Part shown: positions 1 to 6,825 of the stretch, in pieces
How positions within the stretch are numbered: position 1 is the stretch's first letter
Layout: each line of letters opens with the position of its first letter
Source of the DNA: Oscillospiraceae bacterium Marseille-Q3528
GTDB taxonomy: Bacteria; Bacillota; Clostridia; Lachnospirales; Lachnospiraceae
Direction of reading: 5' to 3'
Assembly (NCBI GenBank): GCA_018223385.1
Contig: JAGTTR010000029.1
Span: 1-12,141, forward strand
Length of the DNA stretch: 12,141 nucleotides
Program-made: the position numbers and the translations under genes
Notes under the pieces: generated by a model
Seen by the model: only the letters and a program-made list of their open reading frames with translations
What the model was told of the DNA's origin: nothing
Database searches by the model: none

Positions 1-10
1 CTTTTACCTA

Positions 11-1150
11 TTATTTCAGAATGCTTCCGCTGATTACCATACGCTGTACTTCAGATGTTCCCTCGTAGATCTCGGTGATCTTCGCATCTCTCATCATTCT
101 CTCTACATCGTACTCTCTTGTGTAGCCGTATCCACCGTGCAGCTGTACTGCCTTTGTGGTTACTTCCATTGCTACCTCTGCAGCGTAAAGTTTCGCCATT
201 GCTGCTTCCAGGGAATACTTCTTCTGGGTATCTTTTGCTCTTGCAGCCTTGTATACCAGAAGTCTTGCAGCCTCTACCTTTGTGTGCATGTCTGCCAGCT
301 GGAACTGGGTGTTCTGGAATTTAGCCAGTGCACGGCCGAACTGCTTTCTCTCTTTTACGTATGCGATGGTGTTGTCCAGTGCTCCCTGTGCAAGTCCCAG
401 TGCCTGGCTGGCAATTCCGATACGGCCGCCGTCCAGTGTGGTCATTGCGATTACGAAGCCCTGTCCCTCTTTACCAAGAAGGTTCTCCTTCGGTACGATA
501 CAATCCTGGAAAATAAGCTCTGTTGTGGACGATCCACGGATACCCATCTTCTTCTCTTTTGTTCCAATGGAGAAGCCCGGGAAATCTTTCTCTACGATAA
601 ATGCAGAGATTCCATGGTTGCCCAGAGATTTATCTGTCATTGCGAATACTACATATGTATCTGCTGCTCCACCGTTGGTGATGAAGATCTTGGAGCCGTT
701 CAGTACATAGTGGTCTCCGTCAAGTACTGCCTTTGTCTGCTGGCCGGAAGCATCTGTTCCTGCGCCGGGCTCTGTAAGACCGAATGCACCGATCTTCTCG
801 CCGCTTGCCAGAGGTGTCAGGTATTTCTCTTTCTGCTCCGGTGTGCCCCATTTACGGATAGGCTCGCAGCAGAGGGATGTGTGTGCAGATACGATTACGC
901 CTGTCGTTCCGCATACCTTGGACAGCTCCTCTACGCACATTGCGTATGTCAGGCTGTCACAGCCCTGTCCGCCGTACTCCTTCGGCATCGGGATTCCCAT
1001 GAAGCCAAGCTTCTGCATCTTTCTTACGGTATCCCAAGGGAAATGCTCAGTTTCATCAACCTCCTGTGCCAGAGGTTTCACTTCTGCCTGTGCGAAATCT
1101 CTGAACAGAGTTCTCGCCATTTCGTGCTCTTTGCTTAATACGAAATCCAT
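11..1150 (-). CDS. bcd: Butyryl-CoA dehydrogenase-type acyl-CoA dehydrogenase
   Basis: A 379-residue acyl-CoA dehydrogenase, the usual length for butyryl-CoA dehydrogenases. These FAD enzymes reduce crotonyl-CoA to butyryl-CoA with electrons passed through ETF. Visible family signatures are [16 protein letters not shown] in the middle domain and the C-terminal block [20 protein letters not shown] followed by [11 protein letters not shown]. The Glu of YEGTSE (about residue 363) matches the catalytic base of short-chain acyl-CoA dehydrogenases. The ATG is preceded by GGAGGAG at good spacing. It is the third gene of a minus-strand unit after the NifU-like and CGGC genes, 66 bases beyond the latter. 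The sigma-54 promoter heading that unit suggests co-expression with the 4-hydroxybutyrate genes, whose AbfD product is the substrate of this enzyme. A partial etfA lies at the far right of the window; no etf gene adjoins this bcd inside the window. Other short-chain acyl-CoA substrates cannot be excluded. Confidence 0.93.
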   Translation of the reverse strand: MDFVLSKEHEMARTLFRDFAQAEVKPLAQEVDETEHFPWDTVRKMQKLGFMGIPMPKEYGGQGCDSLTYAMCVEELSKVCGTTGVIVSAHTSLCCEPIRKWGTPEQKEKYLTPLASGEKIGAFGLTEPGAGTDASGQQTKAVLDGDHYVLNGSKIFITNGGAADTYVVFAMTDKSLGNHGISAFIVEKDFPGFSIGTKEKKMGIRGSSTTELIFQDCIVPKENLLGKEGQGFVIAMTTLDGGRIGIASQALGLAQGALDNTIAYVKERKQFGRALAKFQNTQFQLADMHTKVEAARLLVYKAARAKDTQKKYSLEAAMAKLYAAEVAMEVTTKAVQLHGGYGYTREYDVERMMRDAKITEIYEGTSEVQRMVISGSILK

Positions 1151-1186
1151 TTTTTACTCCTCCATACTTAAAAATATCATCAACAG

Positions 1187-1204
1187 GAGGGCTTGGATGC
1201 CCTC
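1187..1204 (-). other. Small hairpin between the CGGC gene and bcd
   Basis: Arms GAGGGC and GCCCTC (6 bp) around a 6-base loop lie in the 66-base gap before bcd. On the minus strand a T5 run follows about 14 bases later, too far for a typical intrinsic terminator. It may be a weak attenuator or a processing/stability element that sets bcd level apart from the two upstream genes. This is a structural observation only. Confidence 0.3.
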
Positions 1205-1216
1205 TTGCCTGATTCG

Positions 1217-1654
1217 TTATTTACCGGACAGCGGCATAACCATACGCATCCAGCGTGCCGCCTCTTCCTGTTCTGCCTTGTCCGCCCGGGCCAGGGATTC
1301 CTTCTGGACCTCCCATGCGGCCTTCGCTTCCTCTGTCTGGGTGATGCCCGCCGACAGGGCAGAATCCTCTGTCGTCACCTCCTGCCAGTCCGGACAGACG
1401 GATCTTAATTTCTGTCTCGCCTTATCCACATCTGACAACTGCCATATTGTGATCATCTCATCCTTCGCCTGAAGGCCTGTCCGGTCGGCGCATGCTGCAA
1501 AACAGCCGCACACGACAAACACGATGTCGCAATCTGGATTTCCGGAAGCTGACACAAACTCCACCTGCGGGAACTCCCGTTTCAGTTGGTTCACTGCGGC
1601 CACCCGGTCATACCGCGGATTGCATCCGCCGCAATATTTAATTCCCACCTTCAT
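1217..1654 (-). CDS. Small cysteine-rich CGGC-motif protein, function unknown
   Basis: A 145-residue soluble protein that I cannot assign to a characterised function. It opens with MKVGIKYCGGCNPRYDR, placing a CxxC pair at Cys8/Cys11. A second cluster, Cys42, then Cys49, Cys51 and Cys55 (VVCGCFAAC), follows a short strand-rich stretch. Such patterns fit metal or Fe-S binding or thiol redox chemistry and recall CGGC-domain proteins. The last 60 or so residues are charged and Ala/Glu-rich, probably helical, and contain no cysteine. The ATG lies 5 bases after the NifU-like stop codon, with GAGGT overlapping the end of that gene, so the two are very likely co-translated. Position between an Fe-S scaffold gene and bcd, downstream of a sigma-54 promoter, suggests a role in maturation or redox support of the 4-hydroxybutyrate enzymes. 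That role is inference from context. Confidence 0.8.
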   Translation of the reverse strand: MKVGIKYCGGCNPRYDRVAAVNQLKREFPQVEFVSASGNPDCDIVFVVCGCFAACADRTGLQAKDEMITIWQLSDVDKARQKLRSVCPDWQEVTTEDSALSAGITQTEEAKAAWEVQKESLARADKAEQEEAARWMRMVMPLSGK

Positions 1655-1659
1655 TTGTG

Positions 1660-1944
1660 CTATACCTCATGATTCAAAATTTTGTAAGCCATATCAATCA
1701 GATCCTGGCTGACTTCTTCCACAAGAATCACATCCTCCACTTCCGGGAATGCATCTCTTACCTCTGCGGAAATCAGCTCCTCATTGGTTGCATGTGCGGA
1801 AGGACATCCGGAACATTTTCCGATCATCTTCACCTTCAGTACGCCGTCCTCATAGCTTTTGATGACCACATCGCCGCCATGGGCATGCAGGGAAGGGCGA
1901 ACCTTCTCATCTAATAATTTTTCAATCTTATCGATCATTTCCAT
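1660..1944 (-). CDS. NifU C-terminal-domain Fe-S cluster protein
   Basis: A 94-residue protein made of a single NifU-like C-terminal (Nfu) domain. Proteins of this family bind a labile Fe-S cluster at a CxxC motif and pass it to target enzymes. Visible are the N-terminal helix IDKIEKLLDEKVRPSLHAHGGD and KMIGKCSGCPSAHAT carrying CSGC, followed by a helix and a strand ending IDMAYKIL. The frame stays open upstream to 1971, but I place the start at 1944 because GGAGGTGAG (1952-1960) lies 7 bases before this ATG. Met3 is a less likely alternative. It is the first gene of the minus-strand unit, with a sigma-54 promoter about 40 bases upstream. The [4Fe-4S] enzyme AbfD encoded nearby is an attractive client, by inference. 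It might also serve general Fe-S assembly. Confidence 0.9.
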   Translation of the reverse strand: MEMIDKIEKLLDEKVRPSLHAHGGDVVIKSYEDGVLKVKMIGKCSGCPSAHATNEELISAEVRDAFPEVEDVILVEEVSQDLIDMAYKILNHEV

Positions 1945-1985
1945 AATTACTCTCACCTCCACATACTCCACTGTAACTAATATAG

Positions 1986-2001
1986 AGCAAATCCCATGCC
2001 A
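1986..2001 (-). promoter_or_regulatory. Sigma-54 promoter of the NifU-CGGC-bcd unit
   Basis: Read on the minus strand the site is TGGCATG-N4-TTGCT. The -24 GG (plus-strand CC at 1999-2000) and -12 GC (1987-1988) are exactly 10 bases apart, as sigma-54 requires. Transcription would begin near 1975, giving a leader of about 30 bases before the NifU-like ATG. It matches the family consensus TGGCAC-N5-TTGC at all core positions except one. Confidence 0.82.
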
Positions 2002-2051
2002 TAAATGTCATTTTTTTCACAAAAAACACAGTAAAAAATCCGCGCAACCCT

Positions 2052-2071
2052 GCAAACAATCGTTGTTTTCG
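2052..2071. promoter_or_regulatory. Candidate operator dyad 1 (GNAAAC-N7-GTTTNC)
   Basis: A dyad of AAACAA and TTGTTT arms about a 3-base centre, extendable to GNAAAC-N7-GTTTNC. It lies in the divergent space between the NifU unit and the activator gene, about 60 bases upstream of the -24 element at 2000. A second dyad of the same form is centred 98 bases away. It may bind the activator itself or an unrelated regulator. Confidence 0.35.
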
Positions 2072-2126
2072 AGGCCTAAACATGGTACTATAAATATAAT
2101 AAAATCTTTATGATTTACCATAAAAA

Positions 2127-2186
2127 AGATACCTGCGTATTACTCCTGCGCAAACGCATCGCGTTTCCGGTATGGTCCCGGTATCT
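2127..2186 (+). other. Inverted repeat in the activator leader
   Basis: AGATACC (2127-2133) and GGTATCT (2180-2186) can form a 7-bp stem enclosing the 6-bp AAACGC/GCGTTT hairpin just upstream of the activator ribosome binding site. CCGGTAT occurs twice, 11 bases apart (2167 and 2178), and TATGGT (2171-2176) is complementary to ACCATA (2117-2122), so alternative pairings exist. I do not recognise a known riboswitch class. Confidence 0.3.
2150..2169. promoter_or_regulatory. Candidate operator dyad 2 (GNAAAC-N7-GTTTNC)
   Basis: Arms AAACGC and GCGTTT around ATC, sharing the GCAAAC-N7-GTTT-N-CG frame with the dyad at 2052-2071. An 11-base piece, TGCGCAAACGC (2147-2157), recurs exactly at 9052-9062 upstream of the permease promoter, which supports a regulatory meaning. 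It is about 150 bases from the NifU-unit promoter and about 42 bases before the activator start, so it could mediate activation, autoregulation or both. Confidence 0.35.
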
Positions 2187-2210
2187 AAATATAATAGGAG
2201 GAAACACCTT

Positions 2211-3656
2211 TTGAGTACCCCCACCATTTCAGATAACAACAAACCTACTACGCTGAATATTTTTCATAATCTGCAGGAGGCCAATGACAAGCTGGATGCG
2301 GTCATCGAGAACTCTTTTGATGGAATTTATATTACTGATGGTGATGCAAATACGATCAAGGTCAACAAGGCCTATGAGCTGATCACCGGGCTGAAGCGTT
2401 CGGAAGTCATAGGCTGTAATATGCGGGATCTGATGAAACAGAACATTATTTCCGTGTCCGGTTCCCTTCTGGCCATTCAGAAGCGCCACCCGGTTACCCT
2501 GCACCAGCAGTTCAAGACCGGTAAGAAGGCACTGATCACCAGTTCTCCTGTCTTTGATAAAGAAGACAATATTACCATGGTTGTCACCAATGTCCGGGAT
2601 CTGACAGAGATTTACAATCTGAAGGAAGAGGTCGCCCGCAGTAAGATGCGTTCCCCCCGCAGCCTGGATGAACTGGAAAGCATCCGGGAAAAGCTCAGTC
2701 ACACCTCTGAAGATCTGGTATGTGTGGACGAGAATTCCCTTGCTGTGCTCCACCTGGCCAACAAGGTAGCCGCACTGGATACCACCGTTATCCTCTTCGG
2801 AGAAACCGGCGTCGGCAAAGAAATGTTCGCCAAATATATTTATCAGAACAGTTCCCGCAAAGACAAACCCTTCATCAAAGTGAACTGTGGCGCCATTTCC
2901 CCCAGTCTGGTGGAGAGCGAACTGTTCGGTTACGAGAAAGGCGCATTCACCGGTGCAAACCGCAATGGAAAAATCGGTCTGTTTGAGGTGGCAGACAAAG
3001 GCACCATCTTCCTGGACGAGATCGGCGAGCTTCCACTGGATATGCAGGTAAAGCTGCTGCGCGTCCTCCAGGAGCAGGAAATCGAACGAATTGGCGGCAC
3101 TTCCCCCGTCAAGGTGGACGTCCGGGTCATTGCCGCTACCAACCGGAATCTGGAAGAGATGGTAGCTGACAAGACATTCCGGGAGGATCTGTACTACCGC
3201 CTCATGGTATTCCCCATCACCATTCCGCCATTACGGGATCGTCCTGATGACATTCTGCCGCTGCTGGATCTTTTTATGACAACATTTAATAAGAAGTACA
3301 GCTTTCAGAAAGTATTCACCCCTCTGGCACTGCAGTTCATTCAGAACTATAACTGGCCGGGAAATATCCGGGAACTGAAGAACATCGTGGAACGAGCCAT
3401 GATCATCAGCAATGACGACCATATCACCTCTGAGGATCTGCCGTTTATCCAACAGGAGAAAAAGCCGGTGATCCACACGAAGCTGCCCACGGAGACAACG
3501 AACCTGAAGAAAATGATCGAGCAGATCGAGCTGGAGTACATCAGTCTCGCCTATGAGAAGTACGGCAACGTCCGGGATGCCGCGGAAAGCCTGGGCATGG
3601 ATCCTTCCACCTTTGTAAGAAAGCGCAAAAAATATATGAGTGAACTGGAAAAATAA
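2211..3656 (+). CDS. Sigma-54 enhancer-binding activator (PAS, AAA+, Fis HTH)
   Basis: A 481-residue bacterial enhancer-binding protein. An N-terminal PAS domain (about residues 20-130) includes ENSFDGIYITD and NKAYELITGL and probably senses a small ligand. The AAA+ domain follows with Walker A GETGVGKE (197-204), the sigma-54-contacting GAFTGA loop (244-249), Walker B FLDEIGEL (Asp269-Glu270) and the ATNRNLEEM and FREDLYYRL blocks. The C-terminus, with GNVRDAAESLGMDPSTFVRK, is a Fis-type helix-turn-helix. There is no response-regulator receiver domain, so activation is probably by ligand rather than phosphorylation. I choose the TTG at 2211 because AGGAGG (2196-2201) precedes it by 9 bases; the upstream in-frame ATG at 2172 has no such site. 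It is the only activator in the window and sits among four sigma-54 promoters, so it very likely controls the 4-hydroxybutyrate genes. The inducer is unknown. Confidence 0.95.
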   Translation: MSTPTISDNNKPTTLNIFHNLQEANDKLDAVIENSFDGIYITDGDANTIKVNKAYELITGLKRSEVIGCNMRDLMKQNIISVSGSLLAIQKRHPVTLHQQFKTGKKALITSSPVFDKEDNITMVVTNVRDLTEIYNLKEEVARSKMRSPRSLDELESIREKLSHTSEDLVCVDENSLAVLHLANKVAALDTTVILFGETGVGKEMFAKYIYQNSSRKDKPFIKVNCGAISPSLVESELFGYEKGAFTGANRNGKIGLFEVADKGTIFLDEIGELPLDMQVKLLRVLQEQEIERIGGTSPVKVDVRVIAATNRNLEEMVADKTFREDLYYRLMVFPITIPPLRDRPDDILPLLDLFMTTFNKKYSFQKVFTPLALQFIQNYNWPGNIRELKNIVERAMIISNDDHITSEDLPFIQQEKKPVIHTKLPTETTNLKKMIEQIELEYISLAYEKYGNVRDAAESLGMDPSTFVRKRKKYMSELEK

Positions 3657-3663
3657 CGTCAAG

Positions 3664-3706
3664 CGGCCATGTTGCGATTGTGCAATGCATTTTTGCAACA
3701 TGGCCG
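3664..3706. repeat. 12-bp perfect inverted repeat after the activator gene
   Basis: CGGCCATGTTGC (3664-3675) and GCAACATGGCCG (3695-3706) are exact inverse complements around a 19-base spacer. The element starts a few bases after the activator stop codon, so it could end or stabilise that transcript, but no T-run follows. It also contains the two GTTGCA/TGCAAC-type dyads proposed as enhancer sites for abfD, so it may act mainly as protein-binding DNA. Confidence 0.75.
3671..3699. promoter_or_regulatory. Candidate activator-binding enhancer upstream of abfD
   Basis: Two partly overlapping dyads resemble GTTGCA-N4-TGCAAC: GTTGCG-N4-TGCAAT (3671-3686) and AATGCA-N4-TGCAAC (3684-3699). They are centred about 90-105 bases upstream of the abfD -24 element, a normal distance for sigma-54 enhancers. 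The same motif occurs as a perfect palindrome at 9134-9149 between two other sigma-54 promoters. Binding by the neighbouring activator is inferred. Confidence 0.55.
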
Positions 3707-3781
3707 TATCTGTTTCATTTATACAAATGTCACAAAATCTGAAAAGCCTAAATATCACGCTTTTTGCAATTCAGACAACTT

Positions 3782-3797
3782 TGGCACGCGATTTGCT
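3782..3797 (+). promoter_or_regulatory. Sigma-54 promoter of abfD
   Basis: TGGCACG-N4-TTGCT is a full match to the -24/-12 consensus, with GG (3783-3784) and GC (3795-3796) 10 bases apart. Transcription should start near 3808, giving a leader of about 74 bases. That leader contains a small AGTAC/GTACT hairpin at 3817-3831. Confidence 0.92.
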
Positions 3798-3881
3798 GTA
3801 TTAAATGATTAGAAAGAGTACGATATGTACTTTTACTAAACAATCCATAAAAATTCTAAAAGAAAAGGAAGGATGAGAATT

Positions 3882-5330
3882 ATGGCATTAATGACAGGAG
3901 AACAGTATGTAGAAAGCATGCGTAAAATGAAACTGAACGTTTACATGTTTGGTGAGAAGGTTGAGAACGTGGTTGACAACCCGATTTTACGTCCCTCTTT
4001 GAACTCCGTAAAGGCTACATATGATTTAGCTCAGATGCCCGAGTACGAAGACCTGATGACCGTTACTCTTGATGACGGAAGAAAGGTTAACCGTTTCACA
4101 AACATCCACAGAAACGCTACTGACCTGGTAAACAAAGTTAAAATGCAGAGACTTTGCGGTCAGAAGACAGCTGCCTGTTTCCAGAGATGCGTAGGTATGG
4201 ACGCTTTCAACGCTGAGTGGTCCACAACTTATGAGATCGACAAGAAGTATGGCACAAATTATCATGAGAACTTCAAGAAATTCGTTAAATATGTTCAGGA
4301 CGCTGACTTAACCGTTGACGGCGCTATGACAGACCCTAAGGGTGACAGAGGACTTGCTCCGCACGCTCAGGCTGATCCTGATCTGTATCTGCACATCGTT
4401 GAGAGAAGAGCAGACGGTATCGTTGTAAAAGGTGCAAAAGCTCACCAGACCGGTATCATCAACTCTCAGGAAGTTATCGTAATGCCTACCATCGCTATGG
4501 GTCCTGATGACAAGGATTACGCAGTATCCTTCGCAGTACCGACAGATGCTGAGGGCATCACAATGATCATCGGCCGTCAGTCCTGCGATACAAGAAAACT
4601 TGAGGGCGCTCCGATGGATACAGGTAACTCCGAGTTCGGTGGCGTTGAGGCTCTGGTTGTATTCGATAACGTATTCGTTCCGAACGACAGAATCTTCATG
4701 GCTGGCGAGAATGAGTTCGCTGGTATGCTCGTTGAGAGATTCGCTGGTTACCACAGACAGTCCTATGGCGGATGTAAAGTTGGTGTAGGCGATGTCCTGA
4801 TCGGTGCTGCTGCTCTTTGCGCAGACTACAACGGCGCTCAGAAGGCTTCTCATATCAAAGATAAACTCATCGAGATGACTCACCTGAATGAGACCCTGTA
4901 CTGCTGTGGTATCGCTTGCTCCGCAGAGGGCAAACCTACCGAGTCCGGCAACTACCTGATCGACCTGTTACTTGCTAACGTTTGTAAGCAGAACGTAACC
5001 AGATTCCCTTACGAGATCGCTCGTCTGGCTGAGGATATCGCTGGTGGACTTATGGTTACTGCTCCGTCTGAGAAAGACCTTAAGGGCGAGGTAACCGGAC
5101 CGCTGGTTGAGAAGTACTTCAAGGGCGTTGCTTCTGTTTCCACAGAGAACAGACTTCGTGCTCTGAGACTGGTTGAGAACTTAACTCTTGGTACTGCTGC
5201 TGTTGGTTACAGAACAGAGTCCATGCACGGCGCTGGATCCCCGCAGGCACAGAGAATCATGATCTCCCGTCAGGGCAACATCGCTATGAAGAAAGAGCTT
5301 GCTAAAGCAATCGCTAAGATCAGCGAATAA
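3882..5330 (+). CDS. abfD: 4-hydroxybutyryl-CoA dehydratase
   Basis: A 482-residue enzyme that dehydrates 4-hydroxybutyryl-CoA to crotonyl-CoA by ketyl-radical chemistry using FAD and a [4Fe-4S] cluster. Many blocks match what I recall of the Clostridium aminobutyricum enzyme, such as CFQRCVGMDAFN, MTDPKGDRGLAP, RFAGYHRQSYGGCKVG and YRTESMHGAGSPQAQRIMI. The cluster ligands Cys99, Cys103 and His292/Cys299 of that enzyme correspond here to Cys99, Cys103, His291 and Cys298, so the active site looks intact. The start is the ATG at 3882, 9 bases after GGAAGG; this start gives the reference numbering for the first two cysteines. An upstream in-frame ATG at 3873 would add three residues. It is the first gene after a near-perfect sigma-54 promoter and is followed by the CoA-transferase gene. 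Its intrinsic vinylacetyl-CoA isomerase activity is a family property. Confidence 0.97.
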   Translation: MALMTGEQYVESMRKMKLNVYMFGEKVENVVDNPILRPSLNSVKATYDLAQMPEYEDLMTVTLDDGRKVNRFTNIHRNATDLVNKVKMQRLCGQKTAACFQRCVGMDAFNAEWSTTYEIDKKYGTNYHENFKKFVKYVQDADLTVDGAMTDPKGDRGLAPHAQADPDLYLHIVERRADGIVVKGAKAHQTGIINSQEVIVMPTIAMGPDDKDYAVSFAVPTDAEGITMIIGRQSCDTRKLEGAPMDTGNSEFGGVEALVVFDNVFVPNDRIFMAGENEFAGMLVERFAGYHRQSYGGCKVGVGDVLIGAAALCADYNGAQKASHIKDKLIEMTHLNETLYCCGIACSAEGKPTESGNYLIDLLLANVCKQNVTRFPYEIARLAEDIAGGLMVTAPSEKDLKGEVTGPLVEKYFKGVASVSTENRLRALRLVENLTLGTAAVGYRTESMHGAGSPQAQRIMISRQGNIAMKKELAKAIAKISE

Positions 5331-5366
5331 TTAACAAGCATATATTGGCTGTTAAGGCAATTTAGG

Positions 5367-5400
5367 CTTTGTGGGGCAGGCTTCTGTCCCACAAAGTTTT
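5367..5400 (+). terminator. Intercistronic hairpin with T-run between abfD and abfT
   Basis: CTTTGTGGGGCAG and CTGTCCCACAAAG form a 13-bp stem with one G-U pair and a GCTT loop, followed by TTTT. It looks like an intrinsic terminator. I see no convincing promoter between it and abfT, so it probably gives partial termination or shields the abfD mRNA 3' end, setting unequal enzyme levels. Confidence 0.75.
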
Positions 5401-5457
5401 AAATTAGAGAGAATTTTCTCAATAAATCATTTTACATTCTTAAGGAGGATATTTAAA

Positions 5458-6765
5458 ATGGGCTGGAAAGAAACTTACGCTTCTAAACTTACTTCTATGG
5501 ATGAAGCAGCAAAAGTTGTAAAATCCGGAGATACGGTCATCATCGCACATGCAGTTGGTGAGCCGGTAGCATTGATCGACAAAATGGTTGACTATGCTGT
5601 AGCTGCTGATCTTCACGACATCAAGATCCATCAGATGGTAGCTATGGGTCACGGCAAATATGGCGAGCCCGGCATGGAAAAACATTTCGATGTAAATCCT
5701 GTCTTTCTTGGCGGAAGCACCAGAGAGGTAGTAAACAGCGGACGTGGTAACTTCACTCCCTGCTTCTTCTATCAGGTACCTGAGTTATTTACAACCGACT
5801 ACGCAGCAGACGTTCTGTTCTGTACCGTATCCAAACCGGATAAGAACGGTTTCTGCAGCTTCGGTACTTCCTGCGACTATACAAAACCGGCTGCAGAGTG
5901 CCCGAAGACCAAGGTAGTCGCTGTTGTTAACCCGAATATGCCCCGTGCAATGGGCGACAACTTTATCCACGTAGACAACATCGACGTTATCGTTGAGGAT
6001 GACGCTCCGATCCCGGCACTCCCGATCGCAAAGATTGGTGACACTGAGAAAGCCATCGGTGAGAAGGTTGCTTCCCTGATCAAAGACGGCGACTGCTTAC
6101 AGTTAGGTATCGGTTCTATTCCGGATGCTGTTCTTACTTTCCTTGGTGGCAAGAAAGATCTTGGTATCCATTCAGAGATGGTATCCGACGGCGTGGTAGA
6201 TCTGTACGAGAAAGGCATTATCACCTGTAAGGCAAAGAACTTCCACAAAGACAAGATGGTTATCACCTTCCTGATGGGAACCCAGAAGCTGTATGAGTTT
6301 GCAGATGACAACCCGGTTATCGAGATGATGCCTGTAGACTTCGTAAACAACCCGATGGTTATCGGTCAGAACGACAATATGGTATCCATCAACGCTGCTC
6401 TGCAGGTTGATTTACAGGGTCAGGTTTGTGCAGAGGCTATGGGCCTGAAGCAGTTCTCCGGTATCGGCGGACAGGTTGACTTCATCCGTGGTGCTGCATA
6501 CTCCAAGGGCGGTCGTGCAATCCTTGCATTCCCGGCTACCGCTAAAGGCGGCACAATCTCCAAGATCGTTCCGTTCCTGACAGAGGGATCCCCGGTTACC
6601 ACATCCAGATGTGATGTTGATTACATCGTAACCGAGTATGGTATTGCCAAGATGAAAGGCAGAACCTTAAGAGAAAGAGCTCGTCAGCTCATCGGCCTGG
6701 CTGCTCCGCAGTTCAGAGATGACCTTGCAGTTGAGTTCGAGAAGAGATTCGCTGAGAAATATTAA
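5458..6765 (+). CDS. abfT: 4-hydroxybutyrate CoA-transferase
   Basis: A 435-residue member of the acetyl-CoA hydrolase/transferase family, close to the usual length of 4-hydroxybutyrate CoA-transferases. It moves CoA from acetyl-CoA or butyryl-CoA to 4-hydroxybutyrate. The catalytic glutamate that forms the glutamyl-CoA thioester is Glu240 in GIHSEMVSDG (Glu238 in the C. aminobutyricum enzyme). QLGIGSIPDAV precedes it, and the C-terminal domain carries QFSGIGGQVDFIRGA and VTEYGIAKMKGRTLRERA. The frame is open upstream to 5371 across the terminator hairpin, but AAGGAGGA (5442-5449) precisely precedes the ATG at 5458. It follows abfD by 127 bases and is probably read from the same sigma-54 promoter by read-through. 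Cat1/Cat2-type transferases with other acid substrates are the main alternative, but pairing with abfD favours this call. Confidence 0.93.
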   Translation: MGWKETYASKLTSMDEAAKVVKSGDTVIIAHAVGEPVALIDKMVDYAVAADLHDIKIHQMVAMGHGKYGEPGMEKHFDVNPVFLGGSTREVVNSGRGNFTPCFFYQVPELFTTDYAADVLFCTVSKPDKNGFCSFGTSCDYTKPAAECPKTKVVAVVNPNMPRAMGDNFIHVDNIDVIVEDDAPIPALPIAKIGDTEKAIGEKVASLIKDGDCLQLGIGSIPDAVLTFLGGKKDLGIHSEMVSDGVVDLYEKGIITCKAKNFHKDKMVITFLMGTQKLYEFADDNPVIEMMPVDFVNNPMVIGQNDNMVSINAALQVDLQGQVCAEAMGLKQFSGIGGQVDFIRGAAYSKGGRAILAFPATAKGGTISKIVPFLTEGSPVTTSRCDVDYIVTEYGIAKMKGRTLRERARQLIGLAAPQFRDDLAVEFEKRFAEKY

Positions 6766-6794
6766 TATTTTCATCCTTTCAAGAATTTTTGATT

Positions 6795-6825
6795 GGGGCA
6801 GGATTTTCAGGATCCTGCCCCTTTT
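6795..6825 (+). terminator. Intrinsic terminator after abfT
   Basis: A perfect 10-bp stem, GGGGCAGGAT with ATCCTGCCCC, around a 7-base loop and followed by TTTTA. It begins about 30 bases after the abfT stop codon and should end the abfD-abfT transcript. Confidence 0.9.

Noticed and set aside
137..1138. Long plus-strand open frame opposite bcd
   Set aside because: It is antisense to a clear acyl-CoA dehydrogenase, is Cys/Leu-rich in an artefactual way and has no ribosome binding site.
2086..2100. Possible sigma-A -10 elements for the activator gene
   Set aside because: Several TATAAT-like stretches occur in AT-rich DNA, but no good -35 at proper spacing singles one out.
2127..2186. Known riboswitch in the activator leader
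   Set aside because: The conserved cores of the riboswitch classes I can recall are not visible; kept only as an inverted repeat.
5346..5360. Possible sigma-54 site before abfT (TTGGCTG then GGCAA)
   Set aside because: The spacing between GG and GC is 8, not 10, so sigma-54 would not use it.
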